64,000 nt of DNA from Dictyoglomus turgidum DSM 6724 (GTDB lineage Bacteria; Dictyoglomota; Dictyoglomia; Dictyoglomales; Dictyoglomaceae): contig NC_011661.1 in the NCBI RefSeq assembly GCF_000021645.1, positions 280,723 through 344,722 of the forward strand, written 5' to 3'. Below are positions 27,500 through 35,840 of this stretch, one piece after another; position 1 is the stretch's first letter, and each line of letters starts with the position of its first letter. Below the pieces are notes generated by a model. The model had not been told where the DNA came from. It did not search any database and worked only from the letters and a program-made list of their open reading frames with translations. The translations under genes were made by a program, and so were the position numbers.

Positions 27500-28603
27500 A
27501 TGGAAAGGAAAGAGGAGGTAAAAATTAAATTAGAGAAAGTAAGAAATTTTCTAAGGGAAAATGATCTTTATGCAGTGCTCATAAAAAAACAACCAAATTT
27601 TTCATGGATTACCGCAGGCGGAGTAAATTTTGTTGGTATGGCAACGGAGATGGGAGTAACGTCGGTTTTGATCACAGAAAAAGATCAATTTGTCATTGCT
27701 AATAAGATTGAAGCGAGAAGGATGAAAGATGAAGAGGTAGAAGACATGTTTGAGGTGTTGGAATATGAATGGTATGAAGACAAAGAAATGGAAATAGTTA
27801 GGACAATTGTTGGAAATGGTAAAGTTGGGTGTGATGTGTTACTTCCTGACATCCAGTTTGTGGATGATACCTTTAAAAAACTGAGATATGAGCTAACAGA
27901 AGGTGAGATTGAAAGGTATTTATATCTTGGAGAGAAACTTTCAAGAATCGTAGAAGAAGTGCTTATGTATGAAACAAAACCAGGAGAGACAGAAATTGAA
28001 GTAGCAGGTAAGATTTCAGCAAAACTTTGGAAAGAGGGGATTGAGCCAACAGCATTTATGATTGCTTCTGATGATAGGATAAGAAATTATAGGCATCCCA
28101 TATCTAAGAATAAAAAAATTGAGAAAGTAGTAATGGCTTCGGTGAATGCAAGATATAAAGGGTTAATAGCTACTATGACCAGGATGGCTCATTTTGGAAA
28201 GATTCCCGAAACCTTAAAAAAGCAATACAAAGACAATGTGGAGATTGAGTGCATTATGATAGCAAAGACGAAAATTGGTGAAGAGATGAGGGTTCCAGTG
28301 CTTTCTGCTATAGAGGAGTACGAGAAGAGGGGATATAAGGATGAGTGGAAGTTGCATCACCAAGGGGGATCTATGGGGTATTATCCCAGGGATATAAGGG
28401 TAACTCCCACAACTACGGAAAAGATTTATAGGAATCAGGCTTTTTGCTGGAATCCGTCAATAACTGGCACGAAATCGGAAGATGGATTTATTACAACAGA
28501 AAAGGGTCCAATTATGATTACAAAACCTGTGATTTTTCCAACCTTGAAGATAGAGGTAGAAGGGATTACTTTTATAAAGCCTGATATGTTAGAGGTGCTA
28601 TAG
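27500..28603 (+). CDS. M24/creatinase-like pita-bread protein with degenerate metal site
   Basis: A 367-residue protein with the two-domain layout of prolidase/creatinase: an N-terminal domain (residues 1-130, LYAVLIKKQPNFSWIT) and a pita-bread domain. The usual metal motif near 210 reads VNARYKGLIATMTR, so both expected aspartates are replaced. The His motif LHHQGGSMGY is kept, the first Glu motif reads FCWNPS instead of EPG, and the last KSEDGF keeps Glu. This is unlike a working aminopeptidase. Creatinase hydrolyses without metal, so a non-peptide C-N hydrolase is possible (inference). It lies between tctA and a Gfo/Idh dehydrogenase, probably acting on the imported compound. Confidence 0.78.
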   Translation: MERKEEVKIKLEKVRNFLRENDLYAVLIKKQPNFSWITAGGVNFVGMATEMGVTSVLITEKDQFVIANKIEARRMKDEEVEDMFEVLEYEWYEDKEMEIVRTIVGNGKVGCDVLLPDIQFVDDTFKKLRYELTEGEIERYLYLGEKLSRIVEEVLMYETKPGETEIEVAGKISAKLWKEGIEPTAFMIASDDRIRNYRHPISKNKKIEKVVMASVNARYKGLIATMTRMAHFGKIPETLKKQYKDNVEIECIMIAKTKIGEEMRVPVLSAIEEYEKRGYKDEWKLHHQGGSMGYYPRDIRVTPTTTEKIYRNQAFCWNPSITGTKSEDGFITTEKGPIMITKPVIFPTLKIEVEGITFIKPDMLEVL

Positions 28604-28615
28604 GGAGGGATTTTT

Positions 28616-29797
28616 ATGGACAAAGTAAGGGTTGGACTTGTAGGGGCAGGTTTCATAGCAAGGATTCATATGTCAGCATACAAAGAGATTTCTCCATATG
28701 TAGATATAGTGGGGGTTTGTTCTGGGAGAAGAGAGAATGCAGAGAGATTTGCAAAAGAGTATGGAATTCCAAAGGTTTTTGATAACTATGAAGAACTTTG
28801 TGCATCTTTTGATGTTGATGTGGTGGATGTATGTACTCCTACTAATCTTCATGACGAAGTTATTATTTGTGCTGCTAAAAATAAAAAGCATGTAATGTGT
28901 GAGAAGCCTCTTACAGGCTATTTTGGAGAGGATACCGACAAGGAACTTGTAGGAATAGAAGTGCCTAAAAGTTTTATGTATAAAAAGGTTTTGGAGAAGA
29001 TAGAAAAGATTGAAAAAGTAATAAAAGAAAATAGGGTTAAGTTTATGTACGGAGAGAATTTGGTGTACGCTCCTTCGATTGAAAAAATGAAGAGAATGAT
29101 TTTAGCATCTTCTTCTCCTATTCTGGAGATCAGAGCGGAGTGTAGCCATTCTGGATCTCATGCCAGTTATGCTAAAAAATGGAGGACTTCTGGTGGGGGG
29201 AGCTTGATGAGGCTTGGCTCTCATCCTGTGGCTGTGGTACTTCACTTAAAGCACTATGAGGGATTGATTAAAGATGGAAAACCCATAAGAGCAAAAGCAG
29301 TGTGGGGCGAGGTTGGAAATTTAACAAAGATAGATAAATTTTTGAAGGAAGAGAAGCATTATGTGGCAACCTCTTGGGAGGATGTGGAAGATTGGTCCGT
29401 TATTGTTATTGATTTTGAAGATGGAACAAAGGGCATAATTTTTTCCAATGATATTAGCCTTGGGGGATTAAAAAATTGGGTGCAAGTAAGTCTTTCTTCA
29501 GGCATGATTTATGCCAATATAAATCCAAATAATATGATGGTGGCTTATACTCCTGAAGAATCTATTTGGAAAGAGGAGTATATAGCTGAAAAAATTGAGA
29601 CAAAGGCAGGATGGAATTTTCCATCTCCTGACGATTTTTGGACTAGAGGATTTCCTCAAGAACTTAAGGATTTTATCCTTGCAGTGATAGAAGATAGAGA
29701 ACCTATATCTTCTTTCGATTTGGCAAAGGAAACAGCAAAAGTATTGTATGCTGGGTATTATTCCAGTGAAGAAGGGAGAAAAATTGAAATAGAGTAA
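28616..29797 (+). CDS. Gfo/Idh/MocA family oxidoreductase
   Basis: A 393-residue NAD(P)-dependent dehydrogenase. The Rossmann motif VGLVGAGFIARIHM is at residues 5-18, and the conserved CEKP with the catalytic Lys is near residue 95. The C-terminal alpha/beta domain carries LMRLGSHPVAVVLHL, where the His is in the usual active-site place. Family members oxidise sugars, inositols or related polyols. The protein has an unusual insert after CEKP (residues 98-135, charged and helical). It starts 12 bases after the M24-like gene with GGGAGGG before ATG, so it is in the transporter operon. Confidence 0.9.
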   Translation: MDKVRVGLVGAGFIARIHMSAYKEISPYVDIVGVCSGRRENAERFAKEYGIPKVFDNYEELCASFDVDVVDVCTPTNLHDEVIICAAKNKKHVMCEKPLTGYFGEDTDKELVGIEVPKSFMYKKVLEKIEKIEKVIKENRVKFMYGENLVYAPSIEKMKRMILASSSPILEIRAECSHSGSHASYAKKWRTSGGGSLMRLGSHPVAVVLHLKHYEGLIKDGKPIRAKAVWGEVGNLTKIDKFLKEEKHYVATSWEDVEDWSVIVIDFEDGTKGIIFSNDISLGGLKNWVQVSLSSGMIYANINPNNMMVAYTPEESIWKEEYIAEKIETKAGWNFPSPDDFWTRGFPQELKDFILAVIEDREPISSFDLAKETAKVLYAGYYSSEEGRKIEIE

Positions 29798-29802
29798 AAA
29801 AT

Positions 29803-29825
29803 GGGGAAGGGTAACTCCCTTCCCC
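29803..29825 (+). other. Intercistronic hairpin before the dctP gene
   Basis: GGGGAAGGG pairs with CCCTTCCCC across a five-base loop. On the plus strand it is followed by A-rich, not T-rich, sequence, so it is not a standard terminator for the operon. It may stabilise or process the mRNA. Confidence 0.5.
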
Positions 29826-29851
29826 GAAAAAAATAGATAGGGGGGTTCTGT

Positions 29852-30829
29852 ATGAAAAAATATTTTACCTTATTAAGTCTTCTTTTGGTAGTTCTTTTTA
29901 TCTCTTCCCTCTCTGCTCAGAGCACTATACTTATAAAAGCCACATCGCCATTCCCAGAAGGGCATATAATAACTCAGACCATGGTGGAGTTCAAAAATAT
30001 AATTGAAAAGGAGACGCAAGGAAGGATCAAATTTGAACTTTCTATTGCAAAGGACACAGAGGAGCAGGCCAACGAAAGATGTTCTAAGGGAGAGGTAGAT
30101 ATGCAATTTACAGGAGGGAGAGCTATAGAGGTATTTGCACCTCAATATTTCTTTATTAATGCACCCTTTGTCTTAAAGGATTACGAACATTTCTTTAGAA
30201 TAATGAAAGGACCAATTGGGGAAAAGGCAAAAAGTGAGATTCTTAAAAATGGTAACATGTACACTCTTGGTTATCTTTATAGAGGATATAGGCAGATGAC
30301 TTCTAATAAACCAATACTTGGATTAAAAGATCTTGAAGGGCTGAAACTTAGACTTCCGGTAGTCCCTACTTGGATTAAGGTTTGGGAAACTCTTGGGGTA
30401 AAGGCGGTTCCTGTTCCTTTAACTGGATTATATCAGGCTCTAAAAGATGGCACTGCTGAAGCATCAGAGGGAGATTTAACTCAGATTTCGGGATATAAAC
30501 TTTATGAGGTGCAAAAGTATTTAATCATCACAAATCACCTTGTTTCCTTTGGTTGGGTGCACATGTATAAACCAACCTTTGATAAACTCTCTAAGGCAGA
30601 TCAAGAATTGTTTATGAAGACTGCTGAAAAAGTGTGTAATACAGCAACAATGAGGCTTCTTGCAAGTGAAAATGATATTTTAAGACTACTTATGGAAAAT
30701 GGTATGACTGTTATATATTTAGATGCTAAAACCATGGCCCAGATAAGAGATAAAGCAAAACCAGCTGTAGAAGAGCTTTTCAGAACTACATGGCCTGTTA
30801 CTACATGGGAAGAGGTTCTTAAGCAATAA
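29852..30829 (+). CDS. TRAP transporter solute-binding protein (DctP-type), orphan
   Basis: A 325-residue secreted protein. The signal peptide ends near residue 22 (SSLSA). The DctP fold is marked by ATSPFPEGHIITQTMVEF, APFVLKDYEHFFRI and the selectivity region LRLPVVPTWIKVWETLGVKAVPVPL, with the conserved Arg that binds carboxylates. TRAP systems need DctQ and DctM membrane subunits, but none lies here; a terminator follows. It shares a region with a TctCBA system, so it may cooperate with a distant TRAP carrier for a similar acid. RBS is GGGGGG. Confidence 0.9.
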   Translation: MKKYFTLLSLLLVVLFISSLSAQSTILIKATSPFPEGHIITQTMVEFKNIIEKETQGRIKFELSIAKDTEEQANERCSKGEVDMQFTGGRAIEVFAPQYFFINAPFVLKDYEHFFRIMKGPIGEKAKSEILKNGNMYTLGYLYRGYRQMTSNKPILGLKDLEGLKLRLPVVPTWIKVWETLGVKAVPVPLTGLYQALKDGTAEASEGDLTQISGYKLYEVQKYLIITNHLVSFGWVHMYKPTFDKLSKADQELFMKTAEKVCNTATMRLLASENDILRLLMENGMTVIYLDAKTMAQIRDKAKPAVEELFRTTWPVTTWEEVLKQ

Positions 30830-30843
30830 ACCAAACATCATAG

Positions 30844-30877
30844 GAGGGAAAGGGGTTAATCCCCTTTCCCTCTTTTT
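30844..30877 (+). terminator. Intrinsic terminator after dctP
   Basis: GAGGGAAAGGGG and CCCCTTTCCCTC form a perfect 12-bp stem with a five-base loop and a TTTTTT tail. It ends the TctCBA/DctP region. Confidence 0.93.
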
Positions 30878-30988
30878 TAAAATTAAAATTCACACCTTTT
30901 TAATATAAATTTAACTGATTCTTAAATCTTTATTAACACAGGTTAGTTATAATTTGTATTGAAATAAGTGAAAAAGGAGGGATGCAGA

Positions 30989-31141
30989 ATGAAGATAAGA
31001 CTTGAGAGAGTTAAAATAGATCAGTCAAAAATTAAGCAGATTAGAGTAAATACTAATAGGGTTGAGGAGATTAATCTTAAGGCAGAGTCGGTAGTAAAAG
31101 ATTCTCCTATAATAGAGTATTTGAGAACTAAAACTTTCTAA
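30989..31141 (+). CDS. Small protein of 50 residues, unknown function
   Basis: An ATG at 30989 has AAGGAGGG nine bases upstream, and the frame runs 50 codons to TAA 31139-31141, followed 36 bases later by a strong terminator. TATAAT at 30948-30953 gives a plausible -10. The product is basic and charged (starts MKIRLERVKIDQSKIK, ends EYLRTKTF) and has no membrane segment or cysteine. I do not recognise it. The complete promoter-RBS-ORF-terminator set makes a real small gene likely. Confidence 0.65.
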   Translation: MKIRLERVKIDQSKIKQIRVNTNRVEEINLKAESVVKDSPIIEYLRTKTF

Positions 31142-31177
31142 ACTGAAGTAAATTTTCTAAATAGTAAAAATTTCGTA

Positions 31178-31210
31178 AAGAGGAGACTTATAAGTCTCCT
31201 CTTTAATTTT
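31178..31210 (+). terminator. Intrinsic terminator after the 50-residue gene
   Basis: AAGAGGAGACTTA and TAAGTCTCCTCTT form a perfect palindromic stem, followed by TAATTTTTT. Confidence 0.9.
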
Positions 31211-31270
31211 TTAAACATCTAAAGGAAATATCCTTCCTTTGTACTTCAAAAAACCCACATAAAATGTATG

Positions 31271-31315
31271 TTGACAGCAAAAATTTTTGATGTTATTTTT
31301 AGTTAAGTACTTAAG
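31271..31315 (+). promoter_or_regulatory. Promoter of the GltB-like gene, with a small palindrome
   Basis: TTGACA (31271-31276), 17 bp, then TATTTT (31294-31299). The palindrome TTAAGTACTTAA (31304-31315) lies at the expected transcription start and could be an operator. Confidence 0.6.
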
Positions 31316-31350
31316 TTAAGATTTATATTAATTACTAGGAGGTGTGTTTA

Positions 31351-32919
31351 ATGTCTTTCTCAAAACCTAATTTTTCAGAAGCTACTCTTACCCGTCTGCG
31401 TTTAAAAGATTATTCTCCTTTTAGTGGAATGTGTGTCACTTGTCTTGACGGATGTCCCGGTTATTGTGAAATAGCAAAATCTGGTGTTCGTGGTAGAGAG
31501 TATATTTATCCTAAACCCTATGGGAAAGTAACTTCAGCTTCCGAAAAGGATTATCCTATTGATTTTTCCCATTTTAACATCAATGGTACCTGTGTAGGAG
31601 CTTTGGGCGTGGAGCCGGATCCTGATAAGGCTACTTTTCCAGCTGTTGATATTGAGACGAGAATTGGAGATATTAAGTTAAGGGGACCTTGGTTTACCAC
31701 AGGTCTTGGGTCTACCTTTATTGCAAGGGATAACTGGGAAGGAGTAGCTATTGGTTCTGCTTTATTTGGAACCATGGTTGGAGTAGGAGAAAATGTATGT
31801 GGTGTAGATCCTGATGCAGAGATTAAGAATGGAAAAGTAATAAGATCTCCTGAAATGGAGAGAAGAATTAAACTGTTTAAGGAATGGCAAAGGGATAATT
31901 ATGGTGGGGTAATAGTTCAGGAAAATGTTGAGGACTCAAGACTTGGTACCCTGGAATATGTAATTGAAAAACTTGGAATTGAGTTTGTAGAAATAAAGTG
32001 GGGACAAGGTGCAAAGGATATAGGAGGAGAGATAAAACTTTCCGATATAAAGAGGGCAAAACAATTAAAGGATAGAGGCTATATTGTATTTCCTGATCCA
32101 GACGATCCCGTAATTCAGGAGTTATATGAAAAAGGCGGAATTAAAGAATTTGAAAGGCATTCCAGACTTGGAATGGCATCAGTAGAAGGATTTGTTAAAA
32201 GAGCAGAGGAGTTAAGAAAAAGAGGAGCAAGATATATTTCTCTAAAAACAGGAGCATATAGACCAAAGGATCTTGCTCTTGCTCTAAGGGCTGCTTCTGA
32301 AGGAAAAGCTGATCTTCTAATCGTGGATGGTGCAGGTGGCGGAACAGGAATGAGTCCATGGAGAATGATGAATGAATGGGGAGTTCCAACAGTTTACTTA
32401 GAAGCCTTAACATATAAATATGCTAAGATGCTTGCCGAAAAGGGTAAGCATGTACCAGCAATAGCTATTGCTGGTGGCTTTACTCTTGAGGATCATATCT
32501 TCAAAGGGCTTGCATTAGGAGCTCCATATGTGAAGCTTGTGGCTATGGGTAGATCAACTTTGACCGCAGCAATGGTTGGAAAGAATCTTGGTGAATGGAT
32601 TAAGAAGGGTACTATACCTAAAGAATATGCCGAGTACGGTAATGATGTGGAAGAGATATTTGTAGCAGTGGCTGAGATGAAGAAGATGCTTGGAGATGAC
32701 TGGAAGAAAGTTCCTCCTTCTGCTCTTGCAGTATATGGCTATTTTGACAGGCTTGCAGTAGGCTTGAAGCAATTTATGGCTGGTGCAAGAAAGTTCAAAC
32801 TTGAATATATTTCAAGGAATGATATTGTAGCTTTAACTAAAGAAGCAGCAGAAGTAACAGGTATACCTTATGTGATGGATTTAGACCACGAAGAGAGCAT
32901 GAAGATTTTGTTTGATTAA
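31351..32919 (+). CDS. FMN-binding glutamate synthase-like protein (GltB central/FMN domains)
   Basis: A 522-residue protein from ATG 31351, chosen because AGGAGG lies at the right distance. It matches the central and FMN-barrel part of glutamate synthase large subunits, as in archaeal-type GltB2. Marks are GPWFTTGLGST, RYISLKTGAYRPKDLALALR, LIVDGAGGGTGMSPW, and IAGGFTLEDHIFKGLALGAPYVKL. The N-terminus has closely spaced cysteines (MCVTCLDGCPGYC), which may bind an iron-sulfur cluster. No amidotransferase (GltB1) or GltD partner is adjacent. The family makes glutamate from 2-oxoglutarate and an ammonia source, but stand-alone members are not all proven. Own promoter and terminator. Confidence 0.88.
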   Translation: MSFSKPNFSEATLTRLRLKDYSPFSGMCVTCLDGCPGYCEIAKSGVRGREYIYPKPYGKVTSASEKDYPIDFSHFNINGTCVGALGVEPDPDKATFPAVDIETRIGDIKLRGPWFTTGLGSTFIARDNWEGVAIGSALFGTMVGVGENVCGVDPDAEIKNGKVIRSPEMERRIKLFKEWQRDNYGGVIVQENVEDSRLGTLEYVIEKLGIEFVEIKWGQGAKDIGGEIKLSDIKRAKQLKDRGYIVFPDPDDPVIQELYEKGGIKEFERHSRLGMASVEGFVKRAEELRKRGARYISLKTGAYRPKDLALALRAASEGKADLLIVDGAGGGTGMSPWRMMNEWGVPTVYLEALTYKYAKMLAEKGKHVPAIAIAGGFTLEDHIFKGLALGAPYVKLVAMGRSTLTAAMVGKNLGEWIKKGTIPKEYAEYGNDVEEIFVAVAEMKKMLGDDWKKVPPSALAVYGYFDRLAVGLKQFMAGARKFKLEYISRNDIVALTKEAAEVTGIPYVMDLDHEESMKILFD

Positions 32920-32936
32920 TTATTAAGTTCTATTTA

Positions 32937-32967
32937 AAGGGGAGAGATTTTTCTCTCCCCTCTTTTT
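32937..32967. terminator. Intrinsic terminator after the GltB-like gene
   Basis: AGGGGAGAGA and TCTCTCCCCT pair with a short T loop, followed by CTTTTTT. It lies between convergent genes and reaches the stop codon of the minus-strand neighbour. Confidence 0.9.
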
Positions 32968-33788
32968 TATAAACCTAAGCCTATTCCAAAGGTAATTATT
33001 GATGATTCTTTTATAGTAATTGGTTTTGGCATTTTATCGGAAGACACATTAATCTTTAAATCCGTAGGACCTTCCAATATATAACTCATGTTCTTAATGG
33101 TGGCTCCAGGAAAATTAGAATAACAGAGCTCTAAATAAAGACCTGACAATAGATAGTATTTAATACCTACAGAAAAGAAAAACATGTAATCTGTTTGTCC
33201 TTTAACCTTTAGTGGGGTTCCAGGTTCGTAAAAATACCCATTCCAATATAGTCCTGGATCTCCATACCAGGATGGTTTTAAGGTGTCTGCTACTGAATCA
33301 ATCTCATAATAAACAGCTCCTAAAACTGTAAAAATACATAATTGGTTTGTAGCTTTTAAATTTAAGTATAACCCTCCTCCGTTTGCCATTAAGATACTAT
33401 CAGTGCTAAATCCTGTTTCATTAAAAATATTGGTATAAAAATACCGTTGAGAATTACTGAAGCCTATACTAAGACTGTCAGTATAAAAGAAGGGTATCCT
33501 TATATTCAACGATAAGTAAGAGATTTTAGAAGAATTAGCATTTTGGTTAATATAGAAGGTATAGTCATCTCCAAAGACATCAATTACTGTAAAAGATGTA
33601 CTTAAAGGATCATTATAAAGATAAGTATCTCCGTATATAGGTCTTTGAAAAGTTATATTACAACGATAGAGCCCTTCTAAAAAACTGTCCCAATCAAATC
33701 CAAAACTTTTTGAAGAATATAAGGAAAAAAGTAGAAAAACAGCGATAATCACAATAGTTGTTTTTTTGAGTTTAAGAATATTCCTCAT
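32967..33788 (-). CDS. Secreted beta-barrel-like protein, unknown
   Basis: A 273-residue protein with a clear signal peptide (hydrophobic TTIVIIAVFLLFSLYSS, cleavage near FGF). The mature part is rich in Tyr, Phe, Ser and Gly with alternating strands and ends in ITFGIGLGL, as in outer-membrane barrels. No family is recognised. It stands alone between a convergent terminator and a divergent gene, and could be a small outer-membrane or envelope protein. Confidence 0.6.
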   Translation of the reverse strand: MRNILKLKKTTIVIIAVFLLFSLYSSKSFGFDWDSFLEGLYRCNITFQRPIYGDTYLYNDPLSTSFTVIDVFGDDYTFYINQNANSSKISYLSLNIRIPFFYTDSLSIGFSNSQRYFYTNIFNETGFSTDSILMANGGGLYLNLKATNQLCIFTVLGAVYYEIDSVADTLKPSWYGDPGLYWNGYFYEPGTPLKVKGQTDYMFFFSVGIKYYLLSGLYLELCYSNFPGATIKNMSYILEGPTDLKINVSSDKMPKPITIKESSIITFGIGLGL

Positions 33789-33929
33789 GAGATTTCACCC
33801 CTTAATGAAATATTTTTTGGAATTTATATTATTAATGGAGAAGGTCAAAATAAGTCCTCTTATTTTTTTAAGAGAAGATGTTTTTAGAAGTTGTAAAACT
33901 TGGGTTTATAATGTATTATATTTTCTGTT

Positions 33930-35138
33930 ATGCTGAGTGAGAGAGATTTGGAAATTAAAATTGAGAATGCTCTAAATAAAATAAAAATTATAGACATTCA
34001 TACCCATCTTTTTCCTCCATCCTTTAAAGATTTGTTCTTGTATGGTATAGATAGTCTTCTCACATATCATTATCTTATTGCAGAGACAATTAGATATTTA
34101 TCTATTTCTCCTGAGGATTTTTATGCCTTATCTTTAAAAACACAGGCAAACTTAGTATGGAAAACTCTTTTTCTAGAAAGATCTCCTATAAGTGAATCTG
34201 CAAGAGGTATAGTTACTATATTTAAGGAGCTTGGAATAGATTTAGGAGAAAGGGATCTTTCTAAAATAAGGATTTATTTTGAAAAAATTGACAATGGGGA
34301 ATATGTGGATTTAATTTTTGAAAAGGCAAATATTGATTATGTGGTGATGACTAACGATCCTTTTGATGAAAGAGAGATGGATTATTGGAGAAAGAATATG
34401 GTTAAAGATAAAAGATTCCGAGCATCTCTTAGGCTTGATAGATTAATAACTGACTGGGAAAAGTTAAAGAAACATTTGAAAATCAAAGATTATACCGAAA
34501 TTAGAAAACATCTTGACGAGTGGTTTGCTATTATGAATCCTTTGTATATTGCCTTTTCCTTTCCACCTAAATTCAAATATCCTGATCATTCTTTTAGAAG
34601 TACAATATTAGAAGAGATTATTAGTTATGCTGAAGAAAGAAAAATTCCTATAGCTTTTATGATGGGAGCAAAACGTGCTGTAAATCCAGCATTAAAATTG
34701 GCAGGAGATAGCGTAGGAAGAAGTAATATTGAGAGTATTGAAAACCTTTGTAGGAGTTTTCCTAATAATAAGTTCATGGTTACTATGCTTTCTCGAGAGA
34801 ATCAATATGAACTATGTGTAACTGCAAGAAAATTTAAGAATTTAATGATCTTTGGATGTTGGTGGTTTTTAAACACTCCCAGTCTTATTGAGGAAATAAC
34901 TAAGATGAGAATTGAGCTTCTTGGTTTTTCTTTTATTCCTCAGCATTCTGATGCCAGGGTATTAGAACAGCTTATTTACAAGTGGAAGAATAGTAAAGAA
35001 ATTATTAAGAAAGTGGTTTATGAGAAATATCTTGATTTGATAAAATCAGGTTGGATTTTAAAAGAAGAAGATATAGAGAGGGATCTCTCTCAACTTTTTA
35101 GAAGAAATTTTGAGGAATTTGTTCTTAAAAAAATATAA
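33930..35138 (+). CDS. Amidohydrolase-superfamily protein, uronate-isomerase-like
   Basis: A 402-residue protein. The metal motif IIDIHTHLF near residues 20-28 marks the amidohydrolase superfamily, and the arrangement (long helical insert, then PFDEREMDYW, LRLDRLI, FMMGAKRAVNPALKLAGD, FGCWWFLNTP) resembles glucuronate isomerase-like proteins. Uronate isomerases interconvert aldo- and ketouronates, but the exact substrate is not certain. There is no clear RBS. A TATAAT at 33908-33913 leaves only about 16 bases before the ATG, so a leaderless or nearly leaderless message is likely. It ends just before a broken antiporter gene. Confidence 0.75.
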   Translation: MLSERDLEIKIENALNKIKIIDIHTHLFPPSFKDLFLYGIDSLLTYHYLIAETIRYLSISPEDFYALSLKTQANLVWKTLFLERSPISESARGIVTIFKELGIDLGERDLSKIRIYFEKIDNGEYVDLIFEKANIDYVVMTNDPFDEREMDYWRKNMVKDKRFRASLRLDRLITDWEKLKKHLKIKDYTEIRKHLDEWFAIMNPLYIAFSFPPKFKYPDHSFRSTILEEIISYAEERKIPIAFMMGAKRAVNPALKLAGDSVGRSNIESIENLCRSFPNNKFMVTMLSRENQYELCVTARKFKNLMIFGCWWFLNTPSLIEEITKMRIELLGFSFIPQHSDARVLEQLIYKWKNSKEIIKKVVYEKYLDLIKSGWILKEEDIERDLSQLFRRNFEEFVLKKI

Positions 35139-35141
35139 GTG

Positions 35142-35840
35142 ATTTTATTGTGGGAGCTATTCTTGCAAGTATAGCAACTACTCTTCCAGAGATAAGTGTC
35201 TCTATAATATCCTCTTTTCAGGGGAAAGGATCTTTAGCTTTAGGCAACGCCCTTGGGAGTGTTTTGTTTAATATTGCAGTTATTCTTGGAATTTCCTCCG
35301 TATTTAGACCCATAAAGGTAGATGATAAGGGTTGGAGAAATGCTTTATTCCTTCTCATTCTCTCTGGGATTTTAGGTTTAATGGCTTTGAATAAGTATTT
35401 ATCAAGGTGGGAAGGCTTAGTACTAATAATCTTATATGGAATTTTCTTAAAACGGAGCATAGAAAAGGAAGAAATTTATCACCAAGGGAAAGAAAGAAAA
35501 ATTGTTTTAATGGATATTGCCTATGTATTTATCATGGGTGGAGTGGTAGTTTTAGGATCTAAATTTTTGGTAGATAGTGATGATTATTGGACTTACAATT
35601 GTGGCTTTTGGAACCTCCTTACCAGAATTTGCCAATACTCTTACCTCCATAAAGCTTTCTGCTCTAATAAATCCTATCTTAATGGAAAAGGAGTTTTTAT
35701 ACTTAGTACTACCTATAGTTCTATTGGTGTTTTTTTCTTTAACGGTCTCCCTAAAAAGGGATAATATTATTGGAAGGAAGACAGGATTAGTCTTTTTAAT
35801 TTTATACTTGATGTTTTTTATGCTTAGCTTGAAGGGTTAA
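35142..35840 (+). pseudogene. Calcium/sodium antiporter (CaCA, YrbG-type), broken
   Basis: The first readable part is FIVGAILASIATTLPEISVS followed by LALGNALGSVLFNIAVILG, the first alpha-repeat of CaCA antiporters. The usual first helix is missing, and a TAA precedes this part in frame. After GSKFLVDS the second repeat continues in another frame as IGLTIVAFGTSLPEFANTLTSI, then jumps to a final helix, with the second GNxxGSNxFN motif lacking. So the gene has an N-terminal loss, a frameshift near 35575 and an internal deletion. Intact proteins exchange Ca2+ for Na+ or H+. Confidence 0.88.

Noticed and set aside
29803-29825. Hairpin as a plus-strand terminator
   Set aside because: It is followed by A residues instead of T, so it is listed only as a hairpin.
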